Shown: positions 41,001 to 56,129, numbered from the stretch's first letter. The stretch is DNA of 64,000 bases from Lucinisca nassula (GCA_963580285.1 OY757010.1:69531659-69595658), one strand, 5' to 3'. Program-made: numbers and translations. Notes: generated by a model from the letters alone, not told the origin.

Positions 41001-44000
41001 CTCTACAGATACATCACGCAGCCTAAGTAGCACTGAATGCCCCACAGGAATGATATAGATAGCAGTCAGAGAGGTAGTTCTATTAGACTCTGCAGATACA
41101 TCATGCAGCCTAAGTAGCGCTGAATGCCCCACAGGAATGATATAGATAGATAGCAGTCAGAGAGGTAGTTCTATTAGACTCTGCAGATACATCATGCAGC
41201 CTAAGTAGCACTGAATGCCCCACAGGAATGATATAGATAGATAGCAGTCAGACAGGTAGTTCTATTAGACTCTGCAGATACATCACACAGCCTAAGTAGC
41301 ACTGAATGCCCCACAGGAATGATATAGATAGATAGCAGTCAGAGAGGTAGTTCTATTAGACTCTACAGATACATCACACAGCCTAAGTAGCACTGAATGC
41401 CCCACAGGAATGATATATATAGATAGCAGACAGAGAGGTAGTTCTATTAGACTCTGCAGATACATCATGCAGCCTAAGTAGCACTGAATGCCCCACAGGA
41501 ATGATATATATAGATAGCAGACAGAGAGGTAGTTCTATTAGACTCTGCAGATACATCATGAAGCCTAAGTAGCACTGAATGCCCCACAGGAATGATATAG
41601 ATAGATAGCAGTCAGAGAGGTAGTTCTATTAGACTCTACAGATACATCACGCAGCCTAAGTAGCATTGAATGCTCCACAGGAATGATATAGATAGCAGTC
41701 AGAGAGGTAGTTCTATTAGACTCTGCAGATACATCACGCAGCCTAAGTAGCACTGAATGCCCCACAGGAATGATATAGATAGCAGTCAGAGAGGTAGTTC
41801 TATTAGACTCTGCAGATACATCATGCAGCCTAAGTAGCACTGAATGTCCCACAGGAATGATATAGATAGCAGTCAGAGAGGTAGTTCTATTAGACTCTGC
41901 AGATACATCACACAGCCTAAGTAGCGCTGAATGCCCCACAGGAATGATATAGATAGCAGTCAGAGAGGTAGTTCTATTAGACTCTACAGATACATCACGC
42001 AGCCTAAGTAGCACTGAATGCCCCACAGGAATGATATAGATAGCAGTCAGAGAGGTAGTTCTATTAGACTCTACAGATACATCATGCAGCCTAAGTAGCA
42101 CTGAATGTCCCACAGGAATGATATAGATAGATAGCAGTCAGAGAGGTAGTTCTATTAGACTCTACAGATACATCACACAGCCTAAGTAGCACTGAATGCC
42201 CCACAGGAATGATATAGATAGCAGTCAGAGAGGTAGTTCTATTAGACTCTACAGATACATCACGCAGCCTAAGTAGCACTGAATGCCCCACAGGAATGAT
42301 ATAGATAGCAGTCAGAGAGGTAGTTCTATTAGACTCTACAGATACATCACACAGCCTAAGTAGCACTGAATGCCCCACAGGAATGATATAGATAGATAGC
42401 AGTCAGAGAGGTAGTTCTATTAGACTCTGCAGATACATCACACAGCCTAAGTAGCATTGAATGCCCCACAAGAATGATATAGATAGATAGCAGTTAGAGA
42501 GGTAGTTCTATTAGACTCTACAGATACATCATGCAGCCTAAGTAGCACTGAATGCCCCACAGGAATGATATAGATAGCAGTCAGAGAGGTAGTTCTATTA
42601 GACTCTGCAGATACATCACACAGCCTAAGTAGCACTGAATGCCCCACAGGAATGATATAGATAGATAGCAGTCAGAGAGGTAGTTCTATTAGACTCTGCA
42701 GATACATCACACAGCCTAAGTAGCACTGAATGCCCCACAGGAATGATATAGATAGCAGTCAGAGAGGTAGTTCTATTAGACTCTGCAGATACATCATGCA
42801 GCCTAAGTAGCGCTGAATGCCCCACAGGAATGATATAGATAGATAGCAGTCAGAGAGGTAGTTCTATTAGACTCTGCAGATACATCATGAAGCCTAAGTA
42901 GCACTGAATGCCCCACAGGAATGATATAGATAGATAGCAGTCAGAGAGGTAGTTCTATTAGACTCTACAGATACATCATGCAGCCTAAGTAGCGCTGAAT
43001 GCCCCACAGGAATGATATAGATAGATAGCAGTCAGAGAGGTAGTTCTATTAGACTCTACAGATACATCACGCAGCCTAAGTAGCACTGAATGCCCCACAG
43101 GAATGATATAGATAGATAGCAGTTAGAGAGGTAGTTCTATTAGACTCTACAGATACATCATGAAGCCTAAGTAGCACTGAATGCCCCACAGGAATGATAT
43201 AGATAGCAGTCAGAGAGGTAGTTCTATTAGACTCTGCAGATACATCATGCAGCCTAAGTAGCCCTGAATGCCCCACAGGAATGATATAGATAGATAGCAG
43301 TCAGAGAGGTAGTTCTATTAGACTCTGCAGATACATCACGCAGCCTAAGTAGCACTGAATGCCCCACAGGAATGATATAGATAGATAGCAGTCAGAGAGG
43401 TAGTTCTATTAGACTCTGCAGATACATCACGCAGCCTAAGTAGCACTGAATGCCCCACAGGAATGATATAGATAGATAGCAGTCAGAGAGGTAGTTCTAT
43501 TAGACTCTACAGATACATCATGCAGCCTAAGTAGCACTGAATGCCCCACAGGAATGATATAGATAGATAGCAGTCAGAGGGGTAGTTCTATTAGACTCTA
43601 CAGATACATCACACAGCCTAAGTAGCACTGAATGCCCCACAGGAATGATATAGATAGATAGCAGTCAGAGAGGTAGTTCTATTAGACTCTACAGATACAT
43701 CACGCAGCCTAAGTAGCACTGAATGTCCTACAGGAATGATATAGATAGATAGCAGTCAGAGAGGTAGTTCTATTAGACTCTACAGATACATCATGCAGCC
43801 TAAGTAGCACTGAATGCCCCACAGGAATGATATAGATAGATAGCAGTCAGAGAGGTAGTTCTATTAGACTCTACAGATACATCATGCAGCCTAAGTAGCA
43901 CTGAATGCCCCACAGGAATGATATAGATAGATAGCAGTCAGAGAGGTAGTTCTATTAGACTCTGCAGATACATCATGCAGCCTAAGTAGCACTGAATGCC

Positions 44001-45899
44001 CCACAGGAATGATATAGATAGATAGCAGTCAGAGAGGTAGTTCTATTAGACTCTACAGATACATCATGCAGCCTAAGTAGCACTGAATGCCCCACAGGAA
44101 TGATATAGATAGATAGCAGTCAGAGAGGTAGTTCTATTAGACTCTACAGATACATCATGCAGCCTAAGTAGCACTGACTGCCCCACAGGAATGATATAGA
44201 TAGATAGCAGTCAGAGAGGTAGTTCTATTAGACTCTACAGATACATCACACAGCCTAAGTAGCACTGAATGTCCCACAGGAATGATATAGATAGAAGTCA
44301 GAGAGGTAGTTCTATTAGACTCTGCAGATACATCACACAGCCTAAGTAGCATTGAATGCCCCACAGGAATGATATAGATAGATAGCAGTCAGAGAGGTAG
44401 TTCTATTAGACTCTACAGATACATCACACAGCCTAAGTAGCACTGAATGCCCCACAGGAATGATATAGATAGATAGCAGTCAGAGAGGTAGTTCTATTAG
44501 ACTCTACAGATACATCACGCAGCCTAAGTAGCACTGAATGTCCCACAGGAATGATATAGATAGATAGCAGTCAGAGAGGTAGTTCTATTAGACTCTGCAG
44601 ATACATCACGCAGCCTAAGTAGCACTGAATGCCCCACAGGAATGATATAGATAGATAGCAGTCAGAGAGGTAGTTCTATTAGACTCTACAGATACATCAC
44701 ACAGCCTAAGTAGCACTGAATGTCCCACAGGAATGATATAGATAGCAGTCAGAGAGGTAGTTCTATTAGACTCTACAGATACATCACGCAGCCTAAGTAG
44801 CACTGAATGTCCCACAGGAATGATATAGATAGATAGCAGTCAGAGAGGTAGTTCTATTAGACTCTGCAGATACATCACGCAGCCTAAGTAGCACTGAATG
44901 CCCCACAGGAATGATATAGATAGATAGCAGTCAGAGAGGTAGTTCTATTAGACTCTACAGATACATCATGCAGCCTAAGTAGCACTGAATGCCCCACAGG
45001 AATGATATAGATAGCAGTCAGAGAGGTAGTTCTATTAGACTCTACAGATACATCATGCAGCCTAAGTAGCACTGAATGCCCCACAGGAATGATATAGATA
45101 GCAGTCAGAGAGGTAGTTCTATTAGACTCTACAGATACATCACGCAGCCTAAGTAGCACTGAATGCCCCACAGGAATGATATAGATAGCAGTCAGAGAGG
45201 TAGTTCTATTAGACTCTACAGATACATCATGCAGCCTAAGTAGCACTGAATGCCCCACAGGAATGATATAGATAGATAGCAGTCAGACAGGTAGTTCTAT
45301 TAGACTCTGCAGATACATCACGCAGCCTAAGTAGCACTGAATGCCCCACAGGAATGATATAGATAGCAGTCAGAGAGGTAGTTCTATTAGACTCTGCAGA
45401 TACATCACACAGCCTAAGTAGCACTGAATGCCCAACAGGAATGATATAGATAGCAGTCAGAGAGGTAGTTCTATTAGACTCTACAGATACATCACGCAGC
45501 CTAAGTAGCACTGAATGCCCCACAGGAATGATATAGATAGCAGTCAGAGAGGTAGTTCTATTAGACTCTACAGATACATCATGCAGCCTAAGTAGCACTG
45601 AATGTCCCACAGGAATGATATAGATAGATAGCAGTCAGAGAGGTAGTTCTATTAGACTCTACAGATACATCACGCAGCCTAAGTAGCACTGAATGTCCCA
45701 CAGGAATGATATAGATAGATAGCAGTCAGAGGGGTAGTTCTATTAGACTCTACAGATACATCACGCAGCCTAAGTAGCACTGAATGCCCCACAGGAATGA
45801 TATAGATAGATAGCAGTCAGAGGGGTAGTTCTATTAGACTCTGCAGATACATCACACAGCCTAAGTAGCACTGAATGTCCCACAGGAATGATATAGATA

Positions 45900-48150
45900 G
45901 ATAGCAGTCAGAGAGGTAGTTCTATTAGACTCTGCAGATACATCATGCAGCCTAAGTAGCACTGAATGCCCCACAGGAATGATATAGATAGATAGCAGTC
46001 AGAGAGGTAGTTCTATTAGACTCTACAGATACATCACGCAGCCTAAGTAGCACTGAATGCCCCACAGGAATGATATAGATAGCAGTCAGAGAGGTAGTTC
46101 TATTAGACTCTACAGATACATCATGCAGCCTAAGTAGCACTGAATGCCCCACAGGAATGATATAGATAGCAGTCAGAGAGGTAGTTCTATTAGACTCTAC
46201 AGATACATCATGCAGCCTAAGTAGCACTGAATGCCCCACAGGAATGATATAGATAGCAGTCAGAGAGGTAGTTCTATTAGACTCTACAGATACATCACAC
46301 AGCCTAAGTAGCACTGAATGCCCCACAGGAATGATATAGATAGATAGCAGTCAGAGAGGTAGTTCTATTAGACTCTGCAGATACATCACACAGCCTAAGT
46401 AGCACTGAATGCCCCACAGGAATGATATAGATAGCAGTCAGAGAGGTAGTTCTATTAGTCTCTACAGATACATCACGCAGCCTAAGTAGCACTGAATGCC
46501 CCACAGGAATGATATAGATAGCAGTCAGAGGGGTAGTTCTATTAGACTCTGCAGATACATCACACAGCCTAAGTAGCACTGAATGCCCCACAGGAATGAT
46601 ATAGATAGATAGCAGTCAGAGAGGTAGTTCTATTAGACTCTACAGATACATCACACAGCCTAAGTAGCACTGAATGCCCCACAGGAATGATATAGATAGA
46701 TAGCAGTCAGAGAGGTAGTTCTATTAGACTCTGCAGATACATCACGCAGCCTAAGTAGCACTGAATGCCCCACAGGAATGATATAGATAGATAGCAGTCA
46801 GAGAGGTAGTTCTATTAGACTCTGCAGGTACATCACGCAGCCTAAGTAGCACTGAATGTCCCACAGGAATGATATAGATAGCAGTCAGAGAGGTAGTTCT
46901 ATTAGACTCTGCAGATACATCACGCAGCCTAAGTAGCACTGAATGCCCCACAGGAATGATATAGATAGATAGCAGTCAGAGAGGTAGTTCTATTAGACTC
47001 TACAGATACATCACGCAGCCTAAGTAGCACTGAATGCCCCACAGGAATTATATAGATAGATAGCAGTCAGAGAGGTAGTTCTATTAGACTCTGCAGATAC
47101 ATCACACAGCCTAAGTAGCACTGAATGCCCCACAGGAATGATATAGATAGATAGCAGTCAGAGAGGTAGTTCTATTAGACTCTACAGATACATCACACAG
47201 CCTAAGTAGCACTGAATGCCCCACAGGAATGATATAGATAGCAGTCAGAGAGGTAGTTCTATTAGACTCTGCAGATACATCACGCAGCCTAAGTAGCACT
47301 GAATGCCCTACAGGAATGATATAGATAGATAGCAGTCAGAGAGGTAGTTCTATTAGACTCTACAGATACATCACGCAGCCTAAGTAGCACTGAATGCCCC
47401 ACAGGAATGATATAGATAGATAGCAGTCAGAGAGGTAGTTCTATTAGACTCTACAGATACATCATGCAGCCTAAGTAGCACTGAATGCCCCACAGGAATG
47501 ATATAGATAGATAGCAGTCAGAGAGGTAGTTCTATTAGACTCTACAGATACATCACGCAGCCTAAGTAGCACTGAATGCCCCACAGGAATGATATAGATA
47601 GATAGCAGTCAGAGAGGTAGTTCTATTAGACTCTGCAGATACATCACACAGCCTAAGTAGCACTGAATGCCCCACAGGAATGATATAGATAGCAGTCAGA
47701 GAGGTAGTTCTATTAGACTCTACAGATACATCACGCAGCCTAAGTAGCGCTGAATGTCCCACAGGAATGATATAGATAGCAGTCAGAGAGGTAGTTCTAT
47801 TAGACTCTGCAGATACATCACACAGCCTAAGTAGCACTGAATGTCCCACAGGAATGATATAGATAGATAGCAGTCAGAGAGGTAGTTCTATTAGACTCTG
47901 CAGATACATCACACAGCCTAAGTAGCACTGAATGTCCCACAGGAATGATATAGATAGATAGCAGTCAGAGAGGTAGTTCTATTAGACTCTACAGATACAT
48001 CACGCAGCCTAAGTAGCACTGAATGCCCCACAGGAATGATATAGATAGATAGCAGTCAGAGAGGTAGTTCTATTAGACTCTGCAGATACATCATGCAGCC
48101 TAAGTAGCACTGAATGCCCTACAGGAATGATATAGATAGATAGCAGTCAG
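45900..48150. repeat. Older higher-order block, copy 1, in the satellite
   Basis: The order of 87- and 91-bp monomers and most variants equal those at 50,117-52,367, at a constant offset of 4,217 bp. Rare variants shared at that offset: GCAGGTACATC (GGTA at 46,827 and 51,044) and GGAATTATATAG (47,044 and 51,261). Differences are seen at TTAGTCTCT (46,457), among others. Confidence 0.9.
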
Positions 48151-49483
48151 AGAGGTAGTTCTATTAGACTCTACAGATACATCATGCAGCCTAAGTAGCA
48201 CTGAATGCCCCACAGGAATGATATAGATAGATAGCAGTCAGAGAGGTAGTTCTATTAGACTCTACAGATACATCACGCAGCCTAAGTAGCACTGAATGCC
48301 CCACAGGAATGATATAGATAGCAGTCAGAGAGGTAGTTCTATTAGACTCTACAGATACATCACACAGCCTAAGTAGCACTGAATGCCCCACAGGAATGAT
48401 ATAGATAGCAGTCAGAGAGGTAGTTCTATTAGACTCTGCAGATACATCACGCAGCCTAAGTAGCACTGAATGCCCCACAGGAATGATATAGATAGATAGC
48501 AGTCAGAGAGGTAGTTCTATTAGACTCTACAGATACATCATGAAGCCTAAGTAGCGCTGAATGCCCCACAGGAATGATATAGATAGATAGCAGTCAGAGA
48601 GGTAGTTCTATTAGACTCTACAGATACATCACGCAGCCTAAGTAGCCCTGAATGCCCCACAGGAATGATATAGATAGCAGTCAGAGAGGTAGTTCTATTA
48701 GACTCTACAGATACATCACGCAGCCTAAGTAGCACTGAATGCCCCACAGGAATGATATAGATAGATAGCAGTCAGAGAGGTAGTTCTATTAGACTCTGCA
48801 GATACATCACAAAGCCTAAGTAGCACTGAATGCCCCACAGGAATGATATAGATAGATAGCAGTCAGAGAGGTAGTTCTATTAGACTCTACAGATACATCA
48901 CGCAGCCTAAGTAGCACTGAATGCCCCACAGGAATGATATAGATAGATAGCAGTCAGAGAGGTAGTTCTATTAGACTCTACAGATACATCACGCAGCCTA
49001 AGTAGCACTGAATGCCCCACAGGAATGATATAGATAGATAGCAGTCAGAGAGGTAGTTCTATTAGACTCTACAGATACATCACACAGCCTAAGTAGCACT
49101 GAATGCCCCACAGGAATGATATAGATAGATAGCAGTCAGAGAGGTAGTTCTATTAGACTCTACAGATACATCACGCAGCCTAAGTAGCACTGAATGCCCC
49201 ACAGGAATGATATAGATAGCAGTCAGAGAGGTAGTTCTATTAGACTCTACAGATACATCACGCAGCCTAAGTAGCACTGAATGCCCCACAGGAATGATAT
49301 AGATAGCAGTCAGAGAGGTAGTTCTATTAGACTCTACAGATACATCATGCAGCCTAAGTAGCACTGAATGTCCCACAGGAATGATATAGATAGATAGCAG
49401 TCAGAGAGGTAGTTCTATTAGACTCTGCAGATACATCACACAGCCTAAGTAGCACTGAATGCCCCACAGGAATGATATAGATA

Positions 49484-52450
49484 GCAGTCAGAGAGGTAGT
49501 TCTATTAGACTCTACAGATACATCATGCAGCCTAAGTAGCACTGAATGCCCCACAGGAATGATATAGATAGATAGCAGTCAGAGAGGTAGTTCTATTAGA
49601 CTCTGCAGATACATCACACAGCCTAAGTAGCACTGAATGCCCCACAGGAATGATATAGATAGATAGCAGTCAGAGAGGTAGTTCTATTAGACTCTGCAGA
49701 TACATCACGCAGCCTAAGTAGCACTGAATGCCCCACAGGAATGATATAGATAGATAGCAGTCAGAGAGGTAGTTCTATTAGACTCTACAGATACATCACG
49801 CAGCCTAAGTAGCACTGAATGTCCTACAGGAATGATATAGATAGATAGCAGTCAGAGAGGTAGTTCTATTAGACTCTACAGATACATCACGCAGCCTAAG
49901 TAGCACTGAATGTCCTACAGGAATGATATAGATAGATAGCAGTCAGAGAGGTAGTTCTATTAGACTCTACAGATACATCATGCAGCCTAAGTAGCACTGA
50001 ATGCCCCACAGGAATGATATAGATAGATAGCAGTCGGAGAGGTAGTTCTATTAGACTCTGCAGATACATCATGCAGCCTAAGTAGCACTGAATGCCCCAC
50101 AGGAATGATATAGATAGATAGCAGTCAGAGAGGTAGTTCTATTAGACTCTGCAGATACATCATGCAGCCTAAGTAGCACTGAATGTCCCACAGGAATGAT
50201 ATAGATAGATAGCAGTCAGAGAGGTAGTTCTATTAGACTCTACAGATACATCATGCAGCCTAAGTAGCACTGAATGCCCCACAGGAATGATATAGATAGC
50301 AGTCAGAGAGGTAGTTCTATTAGACTCTACAGATACATCATGCAGCCTAAGTAGCACTGAATGCCCCACAGGAATGATATAGATAGCAGTCAGAGAGGTA
50401 GTTCTATTAGACTCTACAGATACATCATGCAGCCTAAGTAGCACTGAATGCCCCACAGGAATGATATAGATAGCAGTCAGAGAGGTAGTTCTATTAGACT
50501 CTACAGATACATCACACAGCCTAAGTAGCACTGAATGCCCCACAGGAATGATATAGATAGATAGCAGTCAGAGAGGTAGTTCTATTAGACTCTGCAGATA
50601 CATCACACAGCCTAAGTAGCACTGAATGCCCCACAGGAATGATATAGATAGCAGTCAGAGAGGTAGTTCTATTAGACTCTACAGATACATCACGCAGCCT
50701 AAGTAGCACTGAATGCCCCACAGGAATGATATAGATAGCAGTCAGAGGGGTAGTTCTATTAGACTCTGCAGATACATCACACAGCCTAAGTAGCACTGAA
50801 TGCCCCACAGGAATGATATAGATAGATAGCAGTCAGAGAGGTAGTTCTATTAGACTCTACAGATACATCACACAGCCTAAGTAGCACTGAATGCCCCACA
50901 GGAATGATATAGATATATAGCAGTCAGAGAGGTAGTTCTATTAGACTCTGCAGATACATCACGCAGCCTAAGTAGCACTGAATGCCCCACAGGAATGATA
51001 TAGATAGATAGCAGTCAGAGAGGTAGTTCTATTAGACTCTGCAGGTACATCACGCAGCCTAAGTAGCACTGAATGTCCCACAGGAATGATATAGATAGCA
51101 GTCAGAGAGGTAGTTCTATTAGACTCTGCAGATACATCACGCAGCCTAAGTAGCACTGAATGCCCCACAGGAATGATATAGATAGATAGCAGTCAGAGAG
51201 GTAGTTCTATTAGACTCTACAGATACATCACGCAGCCTAAGTAGCACTGAATGCCCCACAGGAATTATATAGATAGATAGCAGTCAGAGAGGTAGTTCTA
51301 TTAGACTCTGCAGATACATCAGACAGCCTAAGTAGCACTGAATGCCCCACAGGAATGATATAGATAGATAGCAGTCAGAGAGGTAGTTCTATTAGACTCT
51401 ACAGATACATCACACAGCCTAAGTAGCACTGAATGCCCCACAGGAATGATATAGATAGCAGTCAGAGAGGTAGTTCTATTAGACTCTGCAGATACATCAC
51501 GCAGCCTAAGTAGCACTGAATGCCCTACAGGAATGATATAGATAGATAGCAGTCAGAGAGGTAGTTCTATTAGACTCTACAGATACATCACGCAGCCTAA
51601 GTAGCACTGAATGCCCCACAGGAATGATATAGATAGATAGCAGTCAGAGAGGTAGTTCTATTAGACTCTACAGATACATCATGCAGCCTAAGTAGCACTG
51701 AATGCCCCACAGGAATGATATAGATAGATAGCAGTCAGAGAGGTAGTTCTATTAGACTCTACAGATACATCACGCAGCCTAAGTAGCACTGAATGCCCCA
51801 CAGGAATGATATAGATAGATAGCAGTCAGAGAGGTAGTTCTATTAGACTCTGCAGATACATCACACAGCCTAAGTAGCACTGAATGCCCCACAGGAATGA
51901 TATAGATAGCAGTCAGAGAGGTAGTTCTATTAGACTCTACAGATACATCACGCAGCCTAAGTAGCGCTGAATGTCCCACAGGAATGATATAGATAGCAGT
52001 CAGAGAGGTAGTTCTATTAGACTCTGCAGATACATCACACAGCCTAAGTAGCACTGAATGTCCCACAGGAATGATATAGATAGATAGCAGTCAGAGAGGT
52101 AGTTCTATTAGACTCTGCAGATACATCACACAGCCTAAGTAGCACTGAATGTCCCACAGGAATGATATAGATAGATAGCAGTCAGAGAGGTAGTTCTATT
52201 AGACTCTACAGATACATCACGCAGCCTAAGTAGCACTGAATGCCCCACAGGAATGATATAGATAGATAGCAGTCAGAGAGGTAGTTCTATTAGACTCTGC
52301 AGATACATCATGCAGCCTAAGTAGCACTGAATGCCCTACAGGAATGATATAGATAGATAGCAGTCAGAGAGGTAGTTCTATTAGACTCTGCAGATACATC
52401 ACACAGCCTAAGTAGCACTGAATGCCCCACAGGAATGATATAGATAGATA
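49484..52450. repeat. Higher-order repeat unit of 33 monomers (2,967 bp), first copy
   Basis: 2,967 = 24 x 91 + 9 x 87, and nine 87-bp monomers can be counted in this block. The next 2,967 bp repeat it almost exactly. Differences found by eye here are GCAGTCGGAG (near 50,036), GATATATAG (near 50,912) and CATCAGACAG (near 51,321). Confidence 0.93.
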
Positions 52451-55417
52451 GCAGTCAGAGAGGTAGTTCTATTAGACTCTACAGATACATCATGCAGCCT
52501 AAGTAGCACTGAATGCCCCACAGGAATGATATAGATAGATAGCAGTCAGAGAGGTAGTTCTATTAGACTCTGCAGATACATCACACAGCCTAAGTAGCAC
52601 TGAATGCCCCACAGGAATGATATAGATAGATAGCAGTCAGAGAGGTAGTTCTATTAGACTCTGCAGATACATCACGCAGCCTAAGTAGCACTGAATGCCC
52701 CACAGGAATGATATAGATAGATAGCAGTCAGAGAGGTAGTTCTATTAGACTCTACAGATACATCACGCAGCCTAAGTAGCACTGAATGTCCTACAGGAAT
52801 GATATAGATAGATAGCAGTCAGAGAGGTAGTTCTATTAGACTCTACAGATACATCACGCAGCCTAAGTAGCACTGAATGTCCTACAGGAATGATATAGAT
52901 AGATAGCAGTCAGAGAGGTAGTTCTATTAGACTCTACAGATACATCATGCAGCCTAAGTAGCACTGAATGCCCCACAGGAATGATATAGATAGATAGCAG
53001 TCAGAGAGGTAGTTCTATTAGACTCTGCAGATACATCATGCAGCCTAAGTAGCACTGAATGCCCCACAGGAATGATATAGATAGATAGCAGTCAGAGAGG
53101 TAGTTCTATTAGACTCTGCAGATACATCATGCAGCCTAAGTAGCACTGAATGTCCCACAGGAATGATATAGATAGATAGCAGTCAGAGAGGTAGTTCTAT
53201 TAGACTCTACAGATACATCATGCAGCCTAAGTAGCACTGAATGCCCCACAGGAATGATATAGATAGCAGTCAGAGAGGTAGTTCTATTAGACTCTACAGA
53301 TACATCATGCAGCCTAAGTAGCACTGAATGCCCCACAGGAATGATATAGATAGCAGTCAGAGAGGTAGTTCTATTAGACTCTACAGATACATCATGCAGC
53401 CTAAGTAGCACTGAATGCCCCACAGGAATGATATAGATAGCAGTCAGAGAGGTAGTTCTATTAGACTCTACAGATACATCACACAGCCTAAGTAGCACTG
53501 AATGCCCCACAGGAATGATATAGATAGATAGCAGTCAGAGAGGTAGTTCTATTAGACTCTGCAGATACATCACACAGCCTAAGTAGCACTGAATGCCCCA
53601 CAGGAATGATATAGATAGCAGTCAGAGAGGTAGTTCTATTAGACTCTACAGATACATCACGCAGCCTAAGTAGCACTGAATGCCCCACAGGAATGATATA
53701 GATAGCAGTCAGAGGGGTAGTTCTATTAGACTCTGCAGATACATCACACAGCCTAAGTAGCACTGAATGCCCCACAGGAATGATATAGATAGATAGCAGT
53801 CAGAGAGGTAGTTCTATTAGACTCTACAGATACATCACACAGCCTAAGTAGCACTGAATGCCCCACAGGAATGATATAGATAGATAGCAGTCAGAGAGGT
53901 AGTTCTATTAGACTCTGCAGATACATCACGCAGCCTAAGTAGCACTGAATGCCCCACAGGAATGATATAGATAGATAGCAGTCAGAGAGGTAGTTCTATT
54001 AGACTCTGCAGGTACATCACGCAGCCTAAGTAGCACTGAATGTCCCACAGGAATGATATAGATAGCAGTCAGAGAGGTAGTTCTATTAGACTCTGCAGAT
54101 ACATCACGCAGCCTAAGTAGCACTGAATGCCCCACAGGAATGATATAGATAGATAGCAGTCAGAGAGGTAGTTCTATTAGACTCTACAGATACATCACGC
54201 AGCCTAAGTAGCACTGAATGCCCCACAGGAATTATATAGATAGATAGCAGTCAGAGAGGTAGTTCTATTAGACTCTGCAGATACATCACACAGCCTAAGT
54301 AGCACTGAATGCCCCACAGGAATGATATAGATAGATAGCAGTCAGAGAGGTAGTTCTATTAGACTCTACAGATACATCACACAGCCTAAGTAGCACTGAA
54401 TGCCCCACAGGAATGATATAGATAGCAGTCAGAGAGGTAGTTCTATTAGACTCTGCAGATACATCACGCAGCCTAAGTAGCACTGAATGCCCTACAGGAA
54501 TGATATAGATAGATAGCAGTCAGAGAGGTAGTTCTATTAGACTCTACAGATACATCACGCAGCCTAAGTAGCACTGAATGCCCCACAGGAATGATATAGA
54601 TAGATAGCAGTCAGAGAGGTAGTTCTATTAGACTCTACAGATACATCATGCAGCCTAAGTAGCACTGAATGCCCCACAGGAATGATATAGATAGATAGCA
54701 GTCAGAGAGGTAGTTCTATTAGACTCTACAGATACATCACGCAGCCTAAGTAGCACTGAATGCCCCACAGGAATGATATAGATAGATAGCAGTCAGAGAG
54801 GTAGTTCTATTAGACTCTGCAGATACATCACACAGCCTAAGTAGCACTGAATGCCCCACAGGAATGATATAGATAGCAGTCAGAGAGGTAGTTCTATTAG
54901 ACTCTACAGATACATCACGCAGCCTAAGTAGCGCTGAATGTCCCACAGGAATGATATAGATAGCAGTCAGAGAGGTAGTTCTATTAGACTCTGCAGATAC
55001 ATCACACAGCCTAAGTAGCACTGAATGTCCCACAGGAATGATATAGATAGATAGCAGTCAGAGAGGTAGTTCTATTAGACTCTGCAGATACATCACACAG
55101 CCTAAGTAGCACTGAATGTCCCACAGGAATGATATAGATAGATAGCAGTCAGAGAGGTAGTTCTATTAGACTCTACAGATACATCACGCAGCCTAAGTAG
55201 CACTGAATGCCCCACAGGAATGATATAGATAGATAGCAGTCAGAGAGGTAGTTCTATTAGACTCTGCAGATACATCATGCAGCCTAAGTAGCACTGAATG
55301 CCCTACAGGAATGATATAGATAGATAGCAGTCAGAGAGGTAGTTCTATTAGACTCTGCAGATACATCACACAGCCTAAGTAGCACTGAATGCCCCACAGG
55401 AATGATATAGATAGATA
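52451..55417. repeat. Higher-order repeat unit of 33 monomers, second copy
   Basis: Tandem duplicate of 49,484-52,450. Rare variants reappear at offset 2,967: GGTACATC (54,011) and GGAATTATATAG (54,228). The match fades after about 55,440, where CATGCAG in the first copy is CACGCAG. Confidence 0.93.
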
Positions 55418-56129
55418 GCAGTCAGAGAGGTAGTTCTATTAGACTCTACAGATACATCACGCAGCCTAAGTAGCACTGAATGCCCCACAGGAATGATATA
55501 GATAGATAGCAGTCAGAGAGGTAGTTCTATTAGACTCTACAGATACATCACGCAGCCTAAGTAGCACTGAATGCCCCACAGGAATGATATAGATAGATAG
55601 CAGTCAGAGAGGTAGTTCTATTAGACTCTACAGATACATCACACAGCCTAAGTGGCACTGAATGCCCCACAGGAATGATATAGATAGATAGCAGTCAGAG
55701 AGGTAGTTCTATTAGACTCTACAGATACATCACGCAGCCTAAGTAGCACTGAATGCCCCACAGGAATGATATAGATAGCAGTCAGAGAGGTAGTTCTATT
55801 AGACTCTACAGATACATCACGCAGCCTAAGTAGCACTGAATGCCCCACAGGAATGATATAGATAGCAGTCAGAGAGGTAGTTCTATTAGACTCTACAGAT
55901 ACATCACACAGCCTAAGTAGCACTGAATGCCCCACATGAATGATATAGATAGCAGTCAGAGAGGTAGTTCTATTAGACTCTACAGATACATCACGCAGCC
56001 TAAGTAGCACTGAATGCCCCACAGGAATGATATAGATAGATAGCAGTCAGAGAGGTAGTTCTATTAGACTCTACAGATACATCACGCAGCCTAAGTAGCA
56101 CTGAATGCCCCACAGGAATGATATAGATA

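Larger units (their letters stand above)
35139..56129. repeat. ~21-kb satellite array of 87/91-bp monomers, about 234 copies
   Basis: Monomer: CCTAAGTAGCACTGAATGCC, CCACAGGAATGATATAGATA, (GATA) GCAGTCAGAGAGGTAG, TTCTATTAGACTCTACAGAT, ACATCACGCAG. Two length classes differ by a single GATA: 91 bp with ATAGATAGATAGCAG and 87 bp with ATAGATAGCAG. From the length and about 85 recognisable 87-bp units, roughly 234 monomers fit. Common variants are CACGCAG/CATGCAG/CACACAG, CTCTACAG/CTCTGCAG, GCCCCAC/GTCCCAC/GCCCTAC and AGCACTG/AGCGCTG. The minus strand is open through 87-bp units (29 codons) but closes after each 91-bp unit; these frames begin at GTG or CTG and are not genes. Confidence 0.98.
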
